Below the pieces are notes generated by a model. That model was not told where the DNA came from, did no database searches, and saw nothing but the letters and a program-made list of their open reading frames with translations. Source: Aeromonas sp. RU39B (GTDB lineage Bacteria > Pseudomonadota > Gammaproteobacteria > Enterobacterales > Aeromonadaceae). From it: 64,000 nt of DNA. The stretch covers positions 1-64,000 of the forward strand of contig NZ_FTMJ01000015.1 in the NCBI RefSeq assembly GCF_900156095.1. Direction: 5' to 3'. Positions within the stretch are counted from its first letter, which is position 1. Each line of letters opens with the position of its first letter. Positions 14,695 through 24,668 of the stretch are shown one piece after another. Both the position numbers and the translations under genes were made by a program.

Positions 14695-17088
14695 ATGGAA
14701 CGCGACATCGACCACTCATTGCTCGAACAGCTTATCCCGCTTTTGCGGGAGCCCGACTTTGATGAGCTGTTTGAACGTATCACCCATAACGAAAGCACCA
14801 ATCAGCGCTTTCTGTTGAAAATGGAAATTAAGCGGCTCTGTACGCCGTGTCAGCGGGTTATTGACCTGCGCGATCACTTTGCCGATGACTGCGAGGTGGT
14901 GATCTATCAGGGCATTACCCACATGATGCCTGCCGATGCCAACGCCCTGTTCCGCTCCCACTGCTATCTCTATCGCGACCAGTATACCCTGGGGGTCTAC
15001 GAGGCGCTGATGGCGTGGCAGAGCAAGCAACTGCGCATTCGCAATGAGGAGCGCCCCCTCACCCAGCCCGACAGTCCGCTGCGTCAGTATGACGTGCGCC
15101 GGGTACCCTTTGCCAGCTACTACGGCCGGCGCGAAGAGCGGATGCACTTCAGCTCGCCAGTGCTGCTTAAACTGGCCAGCGGCGAGCGCATCTTTGCCCG
15201 CACTTCAGATTTGTCAGTCGGTGGCATCCGGGTTCTGGTTCCTCATCTGCCCGCCTATCAGACGGGTGACGAGGTGGAGGTCCATTTTACCGGTCTCGAG
15301 CATGATTTCCCGGATCCTGTGCTCTATCGCTCCCACAGCTATCAAATTCTGGGGGAAGAGAGCCGCGATGACCGCATCTGGCTGCGTCTGGTCAAAATGG
15401 GGGAAAACACCGAGCTGGAGAGCTATCTGCACCAGTTCATCGAGAACAACAAGAGCCGCTATCGCATCAGTGTCGATTACCTGCTCTCGGCGGCGGTGGT
15501 CAAAGGTTACGAGCAGTTCTATCTGCCGCGCATGAGCGGCCTGCCGCTGTTCTTCGCCACCGGCGATGCCCCCAATCTCGAGATTGTGCTCAAAACAGAA
15601 AACAACCAGCCCATTTTGGAATACTGGCGCGACGAAAAAAACCGCGACATGTTGGCCGGGCTATTTCCGGCTCTGCGCATGCAGGCGTTGTTGCGCCAAA
15701 GTAGCCCGCTCAAAGAGACCCTGCTCTACTGCTTCACCCATACGGTGCGCAGCCACATCTACTTCTTCTCGGCCAGCCGTGAAGAGCTGCAGCAGACGGG
15801 TCTTCGCGATCTCTTCTTTCAAGTCGGCTCACGGCGGGCTAGTTGGCGGGTCTTTCGCCTGACCGTCGAGGCCTGCCATCCGGTTGAGGCCGATGCCAGC
15901 AGCCTGCTGCCCAGCGAAATATCGCCCCAGCAAGATATGCTGCTGCAACAGCGTCTGGCCCAATTCGGTTATGTCGGCCTGCTACAGCAGATCGACAATG
16001 AGCTCACCCATACCGACTATCAGGTCAGCGGCCCCAGCGACCGCAATGCCAACGACCTGCAAATCTTCGGTCATGCCGTCTCACAGCCTCTGTTCGAGGT
16101 GGAGAGTCTGCACTACATTCAGCTGCGCCGCGAACGGCGCTATAGCCACAAAACGGCGGTGGCCATTCGCCACGACGACAAGACCCACATCGGCTGGACC
16201 CGCGACATCTCGACTCACGGTCTGCAAGTTGAGCTCGAAGAGGGACTGCCGTGCAGCAAGAATGATGTGATTACCCTGTCACTGCCACGGCTGCAGGAGC
16301 TCTCCAAGAGCTTGGACCTGCGTAACCTTCCCTATCGGGTGGTAAACTGCAACGCCGCCGGCACCGTGCTGCACCTGTGCATCGAAGGGCATCCCGACCT
16401 GCACACCGGCCGCCTGTTCTTTACCAAGCTCATTGAGAGCAATCAGGACAAGCTCAAGGCGGTACGCGAAGGGCGCCGTTACCGCGGGTTGGCGCGCTGC
16501 CTGAGAAACCTGTTCACCCACCACCTGTTCAACCCGTCGTTCTACGTCAACAAGGGCCGTACCGGTGTGCGAGTGGCGGCGGTGGGTCGCTCACCCCAGC
16601 CACGAACACTCGATTCGCTGCTCGGCGCCTGTGCCGAGCGGCCCCAATTCGACAACCTGGCGCCACTGCTGCAAGGGGAGCTACAAAAGGCTCTGGTGCT
16701 GACGCCGCTGCGCCATCGCCAGCGCGAAGAGCCGCCGCTTGAGCAAGAGGTCTATGTGCACCTGTGGCATGACGATGCGGGCCTGCCGCACAGCGAAAGC
16801 CAGCCGGTTGCCGCTTTCCCGGATGCGACGGCGCGGCGCCGATTTGTGGAAGATGCGTTGATAAATGGCCAGTTTTTCTCGATCAGAGTGACTATCTCGC
16901 GCACCGGCCGGCCCGATACCAATTTCATTGCCAACGAGCTCGACTACATCGCCAAGTTTGCGATCCACAAGGCAAAACAGCTGGAAGAGGAGCTATGGAG
17001 CGTGGTGGGAGTGGGCGACCTGATCGATACCACGGCCGCCACCCTGTTTGCCTTGGGGCTCAACCCTGCGGCTGTGACAGCCAGCTGA
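14695..17088 (+). CDS. Large protein with two PilZ (c-di-GMP-binding) domains
   Basis: A soluble protein of about 797 residues with two intact PilZ signatures. The first is RREER (about residue 145) with DLSVGG (about 172). The second is RRERR (about 478) with DISTHG (about 504). Both keep the RxxxR and (D/N)xSxxG residues that grip cyclic di-GMP. The rest has no recognisable catalytic motif. Position between radA and serB and overall size suggest Vibrio PlzC-type proteins. I choose the ATG at 14695, with AGGA just before it; a TTG at 14641 would add 18 residues. The 3' end overlaps the convergent hydrolase gene by 29 bases. The downstream partner is unknown. Confidence 0.85.
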   Translation: MERDIDHSLLEQLIPLLREPDFDELFERITHNESTNQRFLLKMEIKRLCTPCQRVIDLRDHFADDCEVVIYQGITHMMPADANALFRSHCYLYRDQYTLGVYEALMAWQSKQLRIRNEERPLTQPDSPLRQYDVRRVPFASYYGRREERMHFSSPVLLKLASGERIFARTSDLSVGGIRVLVPHLPAYQTGDEVEVHFTGLEHDFPDPVLYRSHSYQILGEESRDDRIWLRLVKMGENTELESYLHQFIENNKSRYRISVDYLLSAAVVKGYEQFYLPRMSGLPLFFATGDAPNLEIVLKTENNQPILEYWRDEKNRDMLAGLFPALRMQALLRQSSPLKETLLYCFTHTVRSHIYFFSASREELQQTGLRDLFFQVGSRRASWRVFRLTVEACHPVEADASSLLPSEISPQQDMLLQQRLAQFGYVGLLQQIDNELTHTDYQVSGPSDRNANDLQIFGHAVSQPLFEVESLHYIQLRRERRYSHKTAVAIRHDDKTHIGWTRDISTHGLQVELEEGLPCSKNDVITLSLPRLQELSKSLDLRNLPYRVVNCNAAGTVLHLCIEGHPDLHTGRLFFTKLIESNQDKLKAVREGRRYRGLARCLRNLFTHHLFNPSFYVNKGRTGVRVAAVGRSPQPRTLDSLLGACAERPQFDNLAPLLQGELQKALVLTPLRHRQREEPPLEQEVYVHLWHDDAGLPHSESQPVAAFPDATARRRFVEDALINGQFFSIRVTISRTGRPDTNFIANELDYIAKFAIHKAKQLEEELWSVVGVGDLIDTTAATLFALGLNPAAVTAS

Positions 17089-17962
17089 GCAACTCGGGGA
17101 AGTGATCGTCCTGCGCCTGCGGGGCGGTCAGCATGTTGATGTGGTCATAATCGAGGCGCTGGCCGTTGCCACGGCCGAGCAGGGTAAAGCGCCCGTCAGC
17201 CTGCATCTCCTGCTGAAAACGCTGCACGTCGGTCGGGTGGCCAAGCACCCGGTCGGCCTGCGCAGCAATCATCCACAGGGGTGGCCAAGCCACCTTGCCT
17301 GCTGCCGCGTGATAGTCAAATCCGTCACGGGGATCGTGCCACGCCTCCCCCTTTACCCAGGGAATGCTCTCCTCCAGATAACCAAGCGGCTCATCATCGG
17401 CACCGACCCGATAACGACGCGCGGCAAAAAATCCGTGACGACGAGCCAGCCAGGGGGCCAACCGGTTCCAGACCAGATCAACCTTGAGCCAGCGCTCCGG
17501 CCCCTGTACCGACACGCTGCGCTTGGTACCGAAGAAGGTCAGGGTGGCCACCTGGCGGGCCAGCTCGGGAAAACGAGCCAAGGTCGAGGCCATCAACACG
17601 CCGCCCCAGGAGTGCGCCATCCAGTGCACCGGGTGGCCGGGATGACGCGCCTCAATCCAGCGCTGCAGCGCCGGAATATCTTCGGTAATCAGCTCGAACT
17701 GACCGTGATCGGCACGCTCGGCAATGGCCGGCTTGCTGCCGCCACGACCGCGCAGGTCGGCGACATACACCTCATAGCCATTGCGGGCCAGAAAACAGGC
17801 CAATCCCTTGCCTGACTCGGTATAGAAGATCCGTCCATTCTCGATGGCACCATGCACCATCAAAATAGGCTCGGCCTGCAGCGGCAGAGCGGGAGAGATG
17901 CACCGGACATGCAGGGAGTGTTCTCCCACCGGCACTTGTAAAGAGTGCTGAACCAATGTCAT
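17060..17962 (-). CDS. Alpha/beta-hydrolase fold protein
   Basis: A 300-residue serine hydrolase of the alpha/beta fold. The nucleophile elbow is HSWGG in WMAHSWGGVLMA (about residue 135). The oxyanion segment is MVHGAIENGRIFY near residue 35, and a late acid and His (DHINML, about residue 273) complete a plausible triad. No signal peptide is visible, so it is probably cytoplasmic. GGGAGGGG precedes the ATG. It lies 23 bases after serB on the same strand and may be co-transcribed. The substrate is unknown; lipase, esterase and lysophospholipase are all possible. Confidence 0.8.
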   Translation of the reverse strand: MTLVQHSLQVPVGEHSLHVRCISPALPLQAEPILMVHGAIENGRIFYTESGKGLACFLARNGYEVYVADLRGRGGSKPAIAERADHGQFELITEDIPALQRWIEARHPGHPVHWMAHSWGGVLMASTLARFPELARQVATLTFFGTKRSVSVQGPERWLKVDLVWNRLAPWLARRHGFFAARRYRVGADDEPLGYLEESIPWVKGEAWHDPRDGFDYHAAAGKVAWPPLWMIAAQADRVLGHPTDVQRFQQEMQADGRFTLLGRGNGQRLDYDHINMLTAPQAQDDHFPELLSWLSQPQG

Positions 17963-17985
17963 CGCCCCTCCCCTGTGTGGGTTGA

Positions 17986-18984
17986 TTACCAGCGTGTTGC
18001 GGCCGCCTGACTCACCTGCAGCAGCGTCAGGACGCCATCCAGATCGTGATGCTTAATCGAGGCTGGCGCCTGTGCCTGAACGACCGGTTTGGCGTGGATA
18101 GCAATACCAAGCCCGGCCACCGCCATCATTTTGAGATCGTTGGCGCCATCGCCCACCGCCACTCGCTGGGCGTGAGGAATGGCGTATTGCTCGCCCAGCG
18201 CAGTCAACACCTCGGCTTTGACCGCTGCATCCACAATCCGACCGGCCACCCGGCCGGTCAGGTGATCGCCGTCCATCTCCAGCTCATTGGCAAAGATGGC
18301 ATCCAGACCCAGCGCCCGCTGCAATTCACCGGCGAAACGGGTAAAGCCGCCCGAGGCGATCGCCACCTTCCAGCCGGCTTTGCGCAGCGCCCCCACCAGC
18401 TCGACCAAGCCCGGCATCCAGGGCATGGCCGCGGCAACCTGATCCAAAATAGTGACCTGCGCATTGGCCAGCAGCGCGACCCGGTTGCGCAGGCTGTCGG
18501 CAAACTCCAGCTTGCCCTGCATGGCGGCGGCCGTGACCGCTGCGACCTGTTCACCAACCCCGGCCAGCCGGGCAATCTCGTCGATGCACTCGATGCGAAT
18601 AGCGGTCGAGTCCATGTCCATCACCAGCAGGCCCGGCTCACAGAGGGTCGGCAGCGCCGCAAGATGACACACATCGCACGGCCAGGTGCCGGTGCGCAGC
18701 CGCTCGGCTAACTCGGGGCTGAAACGCTCACAGCCGATCAGCAGAGCCGGTAGCTGCGAATCTGGCAGTGGATAGAGGCTGGCAGCCAGCCCTGCAGCCG
18801 CCAGCTCGCTGGCCAGCAGGTCGAGTAGCGCCGCATCAATGGCGCCAATGGCCACCAGCCAGGCGCTCTTATGGGGCTCGGACTGAGGTAACAGCTGGCC
18901 GGCACTGATGGCCCAGGCCGGCGAACCGGTCAAATGGGCCGCCCATTCGGCCGGATGGGAAGGAAGGGACGAAATCCGTATCAC
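17986..18984 (-). CDS. serB: Phosphoserine phosphatase SerB
   Basis: SerB removes phosphate from phosphoserine in the last step of serine synthesis. The HAD motif I DMDST lies in VMDMDSTAIRIECIDE, motif II is ASGGF, and VGDGANDLKMM is motif IV. An N-terminal ACT-like segment precedes the HAD domain, as in enterobacteria. I choose a GTG start at 18984, preceded by AGGA about 9 bases upstream. It gives 332 residues against 322 in E. coli. An ATG at 19062 would overlap the divergent ytjB-type gene. Confidence 0.93.
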   Translation of the reverse strand: MIRISSLPSHPAEWAAHLTGSPAWAISAGQLLPQSEPHKSAWLVAIGAIDAALLDLLASELAAAGLAASLYPLPDSQLPALLIGCERFSPELAERLRTGTWPCDVCHLAALPTLCEPGLLVMDMDSTAIRIECIDEIARLAGVGEQVAAVTAAAMQGKLEFADSLRNRVALLANAQVTILDQVAAAMPWMPGLVELVGALRKAGWKVAIASGGFTRFAGELQRALGLDAIFANELEMDGDHLTGRVAGRIVDAAVKAEVLTALGEQYAIPHAQRVAVGDGANDLKMMAVAGLGIAIHAKPVVQAQAPASIKHHDLDGVLTLLQVSQAAATRW

Positions 18985-19086
18985 TGTGACATTTCCTGTT
19001 AACAAAGTGCGGCCAGAGTAGCGTATTGCATTTTGGGCAGGCAAGGGCCAAGATCCGGCCACTTCTGCCTTCCTGGAGTCAGTTTC

Positions 19087-19761
19087 TTGCGTTACATGCC
19101 CCTCAAGCGCGTGGTCAGTCTGGCCCTGGGCGCCCTGCTTTGCGGCGGGGTGGTTGTCATGTCCCTGCGCATTCAGAACGAGAATGAGCGGACCCTCAAT
19201 GCCCAGGCCCGTGAGCAGGCCCAGGCACTGGTCAGTTATGCTGCCCGCAATATGAGCCGCTGGCTGCAGGAGAAAAATAAAAGCGAGCTGGCCCTGATGG
19301 CGGATAACCTTGCCAAGGATCCGCTGATCACTGACGTGACGCTTTATGACCAGCGTGGGGTGCCCATCGCCCAGTCGGGTAATGCCCTGCCGCTGGATGC
19401 CCTGCTACCGATTGGCAGCGACAATGCAACCCAGCCCGCACAGGGCAAAGGGCGTCAGCCGTTTGTAGAAGAGGTCAAAGCGGGCGAAGAGACGCTCGGT
19501 TACCTGCGCATCACCTTCGAAGAGGAGCAGCAGCTCAAGCCGATTCGTGACCGGCAGCGCCATCAAGCCGAGCAGGTGCGCCTGATGCTGATGGTGACTC
19601 TGCTGGCGGGCTTTTTCATCTCGTTTGGCGTGCGTCGTCACTACGTGCGGGTACGCAAGCACAAGAAACTCGACAAGAGCGTAACGCCCGAGGAAGAGAA
19701 CAGCGGTATGGTCACCCGGCGCGCGCCAGCGCGGCGCAGAAAACCGCGGCAGGGACGCTGA
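19087..19761 (+). CDS. ytjB: YtjB/AhpA (SMP) family membrane protein
   Basis: A protein of about 224 residues with an N-terminal membrane helix (VVSLALGALLCGGVVVM), a periplasmic segment of about 130 residues and a second helix (MLMVTLLAGFFISFGV). The tail is short and very basic (RRAPARRRKPRQGR). Topology and position, divergent from serB as in E. coli, identify the SMP/YtjB family, whose function is poorly known. A TTG at 19087 lies 8 bases after CTGGAG and is the likelier start; the ATG at 19096 is the alternative. Confidence 0.8.
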   Translation: MRYMPLKRVVSLALGALLCGGVVVMSLRIQNENERTLNAQAREQAQALVSYAARNMSRWLQEKNKSELALMADNLAKDPLITDVTLYDQRGVPIAQSGNALPLDALLPIGSDNATQPAQGKGRQPFVEEVKAGEETLGYLRITFEEEQQLKPIRDRQRHQAEQVRLMLMVTLLAGFFISFGVRRHYVRVRKHKKLDKSVTPEEENSGMVTRRAPARRRKPRQGR

Positions 19762-19772
19762 TCCCAAACAAC

Positions 19773-19800
19773 AAAACGGCGGCCATCGGGCCGCCGTTTT
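19773..19800. terminator. Bidirectional terminator between ytjB and deoD
   Basis: AAAACGGCGGCC pairs with GGCCGCCGTTTT around a 4-base loop. A/T runs lie on both sides, so it can end ytjB (plus) and deoD (minus). Confidence 0.9.
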
Positions 19801-19813
19801 ACTTGATGGACGA

Positions 19814-20530
19814 TTACAGATCGCCCAGCAGTACCGATTCCAGAGCCACTTCAATCATGTCGTTGAAGGTCAGTTGACGCTCTTCGGAGCTGGTCTGCTC
19901 GCCGGTGCGGATATGGTCAGAGACGGTGCAGATGGTCAGAGCCTTGGCACCAAACTCGGCGGCTACCCCGTAGATACCGGCAGCTTCCATCTCGACACCC
20001 AGGATGCCGTACTTTTCCATGACGTCGAACATGGAAGGATCCGGGGTATAAAACAGGTCGGCAGAGAACAGGTTACCAACGCGTACGGCAACACCCTTGT
20101 TCTTGGCAGCTTGCACGGCATTGGCAACCAGATCGAAGTCGGCGATAGCGGCAAAGTCGTGATCTTTAAAGCGCATGCGGTTGACCTTGGAGTCAGTGCA
20201 CGCACCCATACCGATCACTACGTCACGCAGTTTCACGTCCTCACGCACGGCGCCACAGGAGCCCACACGGATCAGGGTCTTCACGCCGTAGTCGGTGATC
20301 AGCTCCTTGGCATAGATGGAGCAGGAGGGGATACCCATACCGTGGCCCATCACGGAGATGCGACGGCCCTTGTAGGTGCCGGTAAAGCCGAACATGTTGC
20401 GCACATCGCACACCTGCTCGACGTTTTCCAGGAAGGTTTCGGCAATGTATTTGGCACGCAGGGGGTCACCCGGCATCAGAACTACGTCAGCAAAGGCGCC
20501 ATCTTTCGCGTTGATATGAGGAGTTGCCAT
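19814..20530 (-). CDS. deoD: Purine-nucleoside phosphorylase DeoD
   Basis: Hexameric-type phosphorylase that splits purine (deoxy)nucleosides to base and (deoxy)ribose-1-phosphate. The 238 residues start [17 protein letters not shown], as in E. coli. Phosphate-binding residues are in [11 protein letters not shown], and RVGSCGA and the catalytic Asp in CTVSDHI are present. It is last in the deoCABD operon, 71 bases after deoB, behind GAAGGAA. Confidence 0.97.
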   Translation of the reverse strand: MATPHINAKDGAFADVVLMPGDPLRAKYIAETFLENVEQVCDVRNMFGFTGTYKGRRISVMGHGMGIPSCSIYAKELITDYGVKTLIRVGSCGAVREDVKLRDVVIGMGACTDSKVNRMRFKDHDFAAIADFDLVANAVQAAKNKGVAVRVGNLFSADLFYTPDPSMFDVMEKYGILGVEMEAAGIYGVAAEFGAKALTICTVSDHIRTGEQTSSEERQLTFNDMIEVALESVLLGDL

Positions 20531-20601
20531 TTCTTGATTCCTTCACACTAAATTGAGTTGTTGTCGTTTTCTGCCAGCCGCCGCAACGGCGGGCGGCTAA
20601 G

Positions 20602-21810
20602 TTACAGGAAGCTGGTGCCGTACTGCAACTTGGGCAGGCCATGATAGGCCGCAATGCTCTGGCCAATGTCGGCAAAGGTCTCACGACCGCCAACACTGCC
20701 GGCCTTGACCGGCTTGCCAAAGAAGATCACCGGAATGTGCTCGCGGGTATGGTCAGTACCACCCCAGGTCGGATCGCAGCCGTGGTCGGCGGTGATCACC
20801 ACCACATCGCCCTCTTGCAGCAGGGCAAACAGCTCCGGCAGACGAGAGTCAAAATATTCCAACGCAGCGGCATAGCCACCCACATCACGGCGGTGACCGT
20901 AAGCAGAATCGAAGTCAACGAAGTTGGTAAAGACGATGGTGTTGTCACCGGCCGCCTGCACCTCTTCCAGTGTGCGATCCCACAGTTCGGTCAGACCGGT
21001 GCCTTTCACCTGCTTGGTGATGCCCTGGTGGGCATAAATATCGGCGATCTTGCCGATCGAGACCACCTGGCCACCGGCATCTTTCATGTAATCCAGCACA
21101 GTCGGGGCTGGCGGCAGCACCGAATAATCGTGACGGTTACCGGTGCGTTTGAATGCGCCGGCACGCTCGCCCACAAACGGACGCGCAATCACCCGGCCGA
21201 TGTTGTAAGGCTCGAGCAGCTCACGCACCAGATGGCACAGGTCATAGAGCTTCTCAAGACCATAGGTCTCTTCATGGCAGGCAATCTGGAACACCGAGTC
21301 GGCAGAGGTATAGAAGATCGGCTTGCCGGTGCGCATGTGCTCTTCACCCAGATCATCAAGCACCTGGGTACCGGAGGCATGGCAGTTACCGAGATAACCC
21401 GGCAGGCCGGCCTTCTCAACAATCAGATCCAGCAGCTCCTGCGGGAAGCTGTTGGTGTGATCCTTGAAATAGCCCCAGTCAAACAGTACCGGTACCCCGG
21501 CGATCTCCCAGTGGCCGGACGGGGTGTCCTTGCCCGAAGAGAGCTCCTTGGCATAGCCGTAGGCCGCAATCACCTCGGCATGGCTATCCAGACCGGCCGG
21601 GAAGGTGCCGCTGGAGAGCTCGCAAGCATGCCCCAGCCCGAGCTTGCTCAGGTTGGGCAGGCTCAGCGCACCGCGCCCTGCCACCTTGCCTTCGGCGCAG
21701 GCCTTGGCAATGTGACCGAGCGTGTTGGAGCCGGTATCACCAAACTTTGCAGCATCGGCGGCAGCACCGATACCGAAAGAGTCCATCATCAGGATAAAGG
21801 TACGTTTCAT
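20602..21810 (-). CDS. deoB: Phosphopentomutase DeoB
   Basis: Interconverts (deoxy)ribose-1-phosphate and -5-phosphate, linking the phosphorylases to DeoC. The 402-residue alkaline-phosphatase-superfamily enzyme keeps metal ligands in DSFGIG (N-terminal), and [18 protein letters not shown] near the C-terminus. The phospho-acceptor Thr lies in [11 protein letters not shown]. Length and N-terminus ([15 protein letters not shown]) match E. coli. It follows deoA by 14 bases. Confidence 0.97.
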   Translation of the reverse strand: MKRTFILMMDSFGIGAAADAAKFGDTGSNTLGHIAKACAEGKVAGRGALSLPNLSKLGLGHACELSSGTFPAGLDSHAEVIAAYGYAKELSSGKDTPSGHWEIAGVPVLFDWGYFKDHTNSFPQELLDLIVEKAGLPGYLGNCHASGTQVLDDLGEEHMRTGKPIFYTSADSVFQIACHEETYGLEKLYDLCHLVRELLEPYNIGRVIARPFVGERAGAFKRTGNRHDYSVLPPAPTVLDYMKDAGGQVVSIGKIADIYAHQGITKQVKGTGLTELWDRTLEEVQAAGDNTIVFTNFVDFDSAYGHRRDVGGYAAALEYFDSRLPELFALLQEGDVVVITADHGCDPTWGGTDHTREHIPVIFFGKPVKAGSVGGRETFADIGQSIAAYHGLPKLQYGTSFL

Positions 21811-21824
21811 GGGACTTCCCCTTG

Positions 21825-23156
21825 TTACAAGTCGGCCAGGCTGATGCGGCGATAGACCTCGGGCAAGGGCCCGGGCGCTTCGTCACCCACCTGGATGGCG
21901 GCACGCACCATGGCGGCGGCCTGCTCAAATTGTTCCTCGCTCTGAGCATGGATCAGGGCGAGCGGTTTGTCGGCACCGGTGGACTGTCCCAGACGAATGA
22001 AGTCGGTCAGCCCCACGGCATAATCAAGCTGGTCGGTAGGTGCGCGGCGACCGCCACCCATGGCCACCACGGCCAGACCCAGTTCGCGGGTCTCCATGGC
22101 GGTCACCATACCGCTGCGTTCGGCATAGACCGGACGCACAATGGCCGCCTTGGGCAGATAGTGATCGTAGCGTTCGACGAAATCAGCCGGGCCGCCAAGT
22201 CCTGCCACCATGCGGCCAAACACCTCGGCCGCCTTGCCACTATCCAGCACACTGTGCAATTGGCTGCGAGCAGCCGCTTCATCAGTGGCCAGACCGGAAG
22301 AGACCAGCATTTCGGCGCACAGGGCCAGGGTCACTTCGTGAATACGCGGATTGCGGTATTCACCGGTCAGATAACGCACCGCCTCACGCACTTCCACCGC
22401 ATTACCGGCGCTGGATGCCAGCACCTGGTTCATGTCGGTCAACAGGGCAGTGGTGCGGCAACCAGCACCATTGGCCACGGCGACGATGCTCTTGGCCAGC
22501 TCTTCAGAGGCGGCAAAGGTCGGCATAAAGGCGCCGGAGCCTACCTTGACGTCCATCACCAGCGCCTGCAGGCCAGAGGCCAGCTTCTTGGAGAGGATCG
22601 AGCCGGTGATCATGGCAATTGACTCGACGGTCGCGGTGACATCACGTACTGCATAGATACGCTTGTCAGCCGGCGCGAGATCGCCGGTCTGGCCGATAAT
22701 GGCCACGCCCGCTTCACGCACCACCTTGACGAAGGTGTCGTTATCGACCGAAGTCTGATAGCCGGGGATGGCGTCGAGCTTGTCGAGGGTGCCGCCGGTA
22801 TGGCCGAGGCCACGGCCGGAGATCATCGGCACAAAGCCACCGCACGCCGCCACCATCGGGCCAAGCATCAGAGAGACCACATCACCCACGCCGCCGGTGG
22901 AGTGCTTGTCAACGATAGGGCCACCCAGATTGAGGTGGTCCCACGCCAGCACCATACCGGAGTCACGCATGGCACAGGTGAGCGCCACGCGCTCGTCCAT
23001 GGTCATGTCGCGGAAATAGACCGCCATCGCCAGCGCAGCGATTTGACCATCGCCGATGGTTCCACGGGTGATGCCATCGATAAAAAAGCGAATTTCGGCG
23101 GCCGAGAGGGCCTCACCGTTACGTTTCTTGCGAATGATTTCTTGTGGCAAAAACAT
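21825..23156 (-). CDS. deoA: Thymidine phosphorylase DeoA
   Basis: Splits thymidine and deoxyuridine to base and deoxyribose-1-phosphate. The glycosyltransferase family 3 fold is clear. The phosphate-site signature [10 protein letters not shown] lies near residue 83, and [15 protein letters not shown] follows. Of three closely spaced in-frame ATGs I choose 23156: it gives [12 protein letters not shown], as in E. coli, and has GGAGG 8 bases upstream. That makes 443 residues against 440. It lies 80 bases after deoC, separated by a strong palindrome. Confidence 0.96.
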   Translation of the reverse strand: MFLPQEIIRKKRNGEALSAAEIRFFIDGITRGTIGDGQIAALAMAVYFRDMTMDERVALTCAMRDSGMVLAWDHLNLGGPIVDKHSTGGVGDVVSLMLGPMVAACGGFVPMISGRGLGHTGGTLDKLDAIPGYQTSVDNDTFVKVVREAGVAIIGQTGDLAPADKRIYAVRDVTATVESIAMITGSILSKKLASGLQALVMDVKVGSGAFMPTFAASEELAKSIVAVANGAGCRTTALLTDMNQVLASSAGNAVEVREAVRYLTGEYRNPRIHEVTLALCAEMLVSSGLATDEAAARSQLHSVLDSGKAAEVFGRMVAGLGGPADFVERYDHYLPKAAIVRPVYAERSGMVTAMETRELGLAVVAMGGGRRAPTDQLDYAVGLTDFIRLGQSTGADKPLALIHAQSEEQFEQAAAMVRAAIQVGDEAPGPLPEVYRRISLADL

Positions 23157-23202
23157 CTTCATTTCCTCCCTGCCCGGGGGCAGGCCTGCCAATCAATGGG
23201 GT

Positions 23203-23226
23203 GGACACGGGGCATGCCCCGTGTCC
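23203..23226. repeat. 24-base perfect palindrome between deoC and deoA
   Basis: A 24-base perfect inverted repeat with half-site GGACACGGGGCA starts 11 bases after the deoC stop on the mRNA. A second smaller hairpin (CTGCCC/GGGCAG, about 23170-23183) follows, close to the deoA ribosome-binding site. Neither has a T-run, so they are more likely mRNA stability or processing elements than terminators. Confidence 0.55.
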
Positions 23227-23236
23227 CGGTCACATA

Positions 23237-24010
23237 TCAGTAGCCGCTGGAATCAGCGGGCTTGTCACCGTGTCCCAGAGTGGCCAGCAAGCTGGCCAGC
23301 AGGCTGGAGGCGCCGAAGCGGAAGGTACGGGCAGAGACCCACTCCTTACCGAGAATCGTTGCTGCCATATCGAGATATTGCGCGGCCTGTTCGGCGTTTT
23401 TCACGCCACCGGCCGGCTTGAAGCCTACGCTCGGATTTTTCGCCTTGATCACTTCCATCATGATGCGGGCAGATTCCGGGGTGGCATTGACCGGCACCTT
23501 GCCGGTAGAGGTCTTGATGAAGTCGGCACCAGCATCGATGGCGATTTCGGAAGCGCGGCGGATCAGCGCCTCTTCTTTCAGCTCACCGGTTTCGATGATC
23601 ACCTTGAGCAGCACCTTGTCACCGCAAGCCGCCTTGCATGCCTTGACCAGATCGAAGCCGACCTGCTCGTTGCCAGCCATAAAGGCGCGATAGGGGAACA
23701 CCACGTCCACTTCATCGGCACCGTAGGCGACGGCAGCGCGGGTTTCGGCCACGGCGATCTCGATGTCGTCGTTACCGTGCGGGAAGTTGGTGACGGTGGC
23801 GATGCGCACGTCGGCTGCGCCAATCTCGCGCAGGGTCTTGCGGGCAACCGGGATAAAGCGGGGGTAAATACAGACAGCGGCGGTCAGACCGGCCGGCGAC
23901 TTGGCCTTACGGCACAGGTCGATCACCTTCTGATCGGTGTCGTCATCATTGAGAGTGGTGAGGTCCATCAGGTTGAGGGCACGTTGTGCCGCGATCTTCA
24001 GATCAGTCAT
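23237..24010 (-). CDS. deoC: Deoxyribose-phosphate aldolase DeoC
   Basis: Class I aldolase that cleaves deoxyribose-5-phosphate to acetaldehyde and glyceraldehyde-3-phosphate. The Schiff-base Lys lies in FIKTSTGK (about residue 167), and the second active-site Lys is in GFKPAGG. The 257-residue protein starts at 24010, with TTGGAG 7 bases upstream; longer frames reaching 24091 have no family match. It is the first gene of the deo operon, so its promoter lies in 24011-24372. Confidence 0.96.
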   Translation of the reverse strand: MTDLKIAAQRALNLMDLTTLNDDDTDQKVIDLCRKAKSPAGLTAAVCIYPRFIPVARKTLREIGAADVRIATVTNFPHGNDDIEIAVAETRAAVAYGADEVDVVFPYRAFMAGNEQVGFDLVKACKAACGDKVLLKVIIETGELKEEALIRRASEIAIDAGADFIKTSTGKVPVNATPESARIMMEVIKAKNPSVGFKPAGGVKNAEQAAQYLDMAATILGKEWVSARTFRFGASSLLASLLATLGHGDKPADSSGY

Positions 24011-24372
24011 GTCATTCTCCAATGTCTTGAGTCTTCCACAGCCGGAAACGGGACACCCTGGCACCCCATATACAGGCCATGTATTGAACACTTACAGCAA
24101 ACTGCACAGGCAATCCGACTGCAAATTAGGCAAGAGCCCTGTCACTTTTTTACAAAAGTGCGGACTTGGTTCCATGAAGACTTGAGACGGAGACCATACC
24201 GATCCCGGACCTCAATCAATTCCATTTGACCGCCAACACCCGCACTCATTGCGGGTATTAGTCACTGTCAGCACCCTGCTGACCAGTGCCTATTTGAGCC
24301 GAGATGACCCCGCTTTGCAAGCTGGCAAGCGCGCTTTTCCGAGCCGCCTCACACACCAGCTTCGCCTGAACA
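24011..24372 (-). promoter_or_regulatory. Upstream region of the deo operon
   Basis: No gene is visible in these 362 bases. They contain an AT-rich inverted repeat, CACTTTT-N4-AAAAGTG (24143-24160), that could be an operator. A small hairpin, ACCCGCA/TGCGGGT, lies near 24238-24256, about 115 bases past the xapX stop. I did not find a convincing CRP, CytR or E. coli DeoR site by eye. Confidence 0.4.
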
Positions 24373-24543
24373 TCAGGAGAAAAAGCGGGCCAGCACCCAG
24401 CTGTAGGCCATACCGCCCAGATACACACCCACGATACCCATCACGCCCGACAACACAGGGGGCGCCGGGATCGGCAACTTCAAAAATGAGAACAGGATGC
24501 CGACAATAAATCCGGCCATCACCGCCAGTACTACTTCGTTCAT
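24373..24543 (-). CDS. xapX: XapX-domain small membrane protein
   Basis: A 56-residue protein with two membrane helices: VVLAVMAGFIVGILFSFL and GVMGIVGVYLGGMAYSW. They are joined by the family signature KLPIPAPPVLSG. This matches the XapX domain family (DUF1427), found near nucleoside-use genes in E. coli. GGAGG lies 5 bases before the ATG at 24543. It sits between nupC and deoC on the same strand, so a role connected with nucleoside uptake is likely, but the mechanism is unknown. Confidence 0.82.
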   Translation of the reverse strand: MNEVVLAVMAGFIVGILFSFLKLPIPAPPVLSGVMGIVGVYLGGMAYSWVLARFFS

Positions 24544-24608
24544 AAAACCTCCGATTGTCTAGTATCGTTATATTTTTATTAGGAAAACGGTTGTCTGCGC
24601 CGCATATG

Positions 24609-24638
24609 CGAACGCCACAGCAAATGCTGTGGCGTTCG
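24609..24638 (-). repeat. Strong hairpin between nupC and xapX
   Basis: CGAACGCCACAGC (24609-24621) pairs perfectly with 24626-24638 around AAAT. No T-run follows on the minus strand, so it may stabilise the 3' end of nupC mRNA or reduce read-through rather than stop it fully. Confidence 0.55.
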
Positions 24639-24668
24639 GGGTCTCTGACTCGCTGTGGCGAACTGGTG

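Noticed and set aside
14465..14801. Short minus-strand frames in the radA-PilZ junction
   Set aside because: They overlap the start regions of two well-supported genes and carry no motif.
20641..21855. A 404-codon plus-strand frame over deoB
   Set aside because: It is the complement of DeoB, whose active-site motifs are intact on the minus strand.
24011..24372. CRP, CytR or E. coli-type DeoR operators before deoC
   Set aside because: No sequence close to these consensuses is visible by eye; only an unrelated AT-rich inverted repeat is present.
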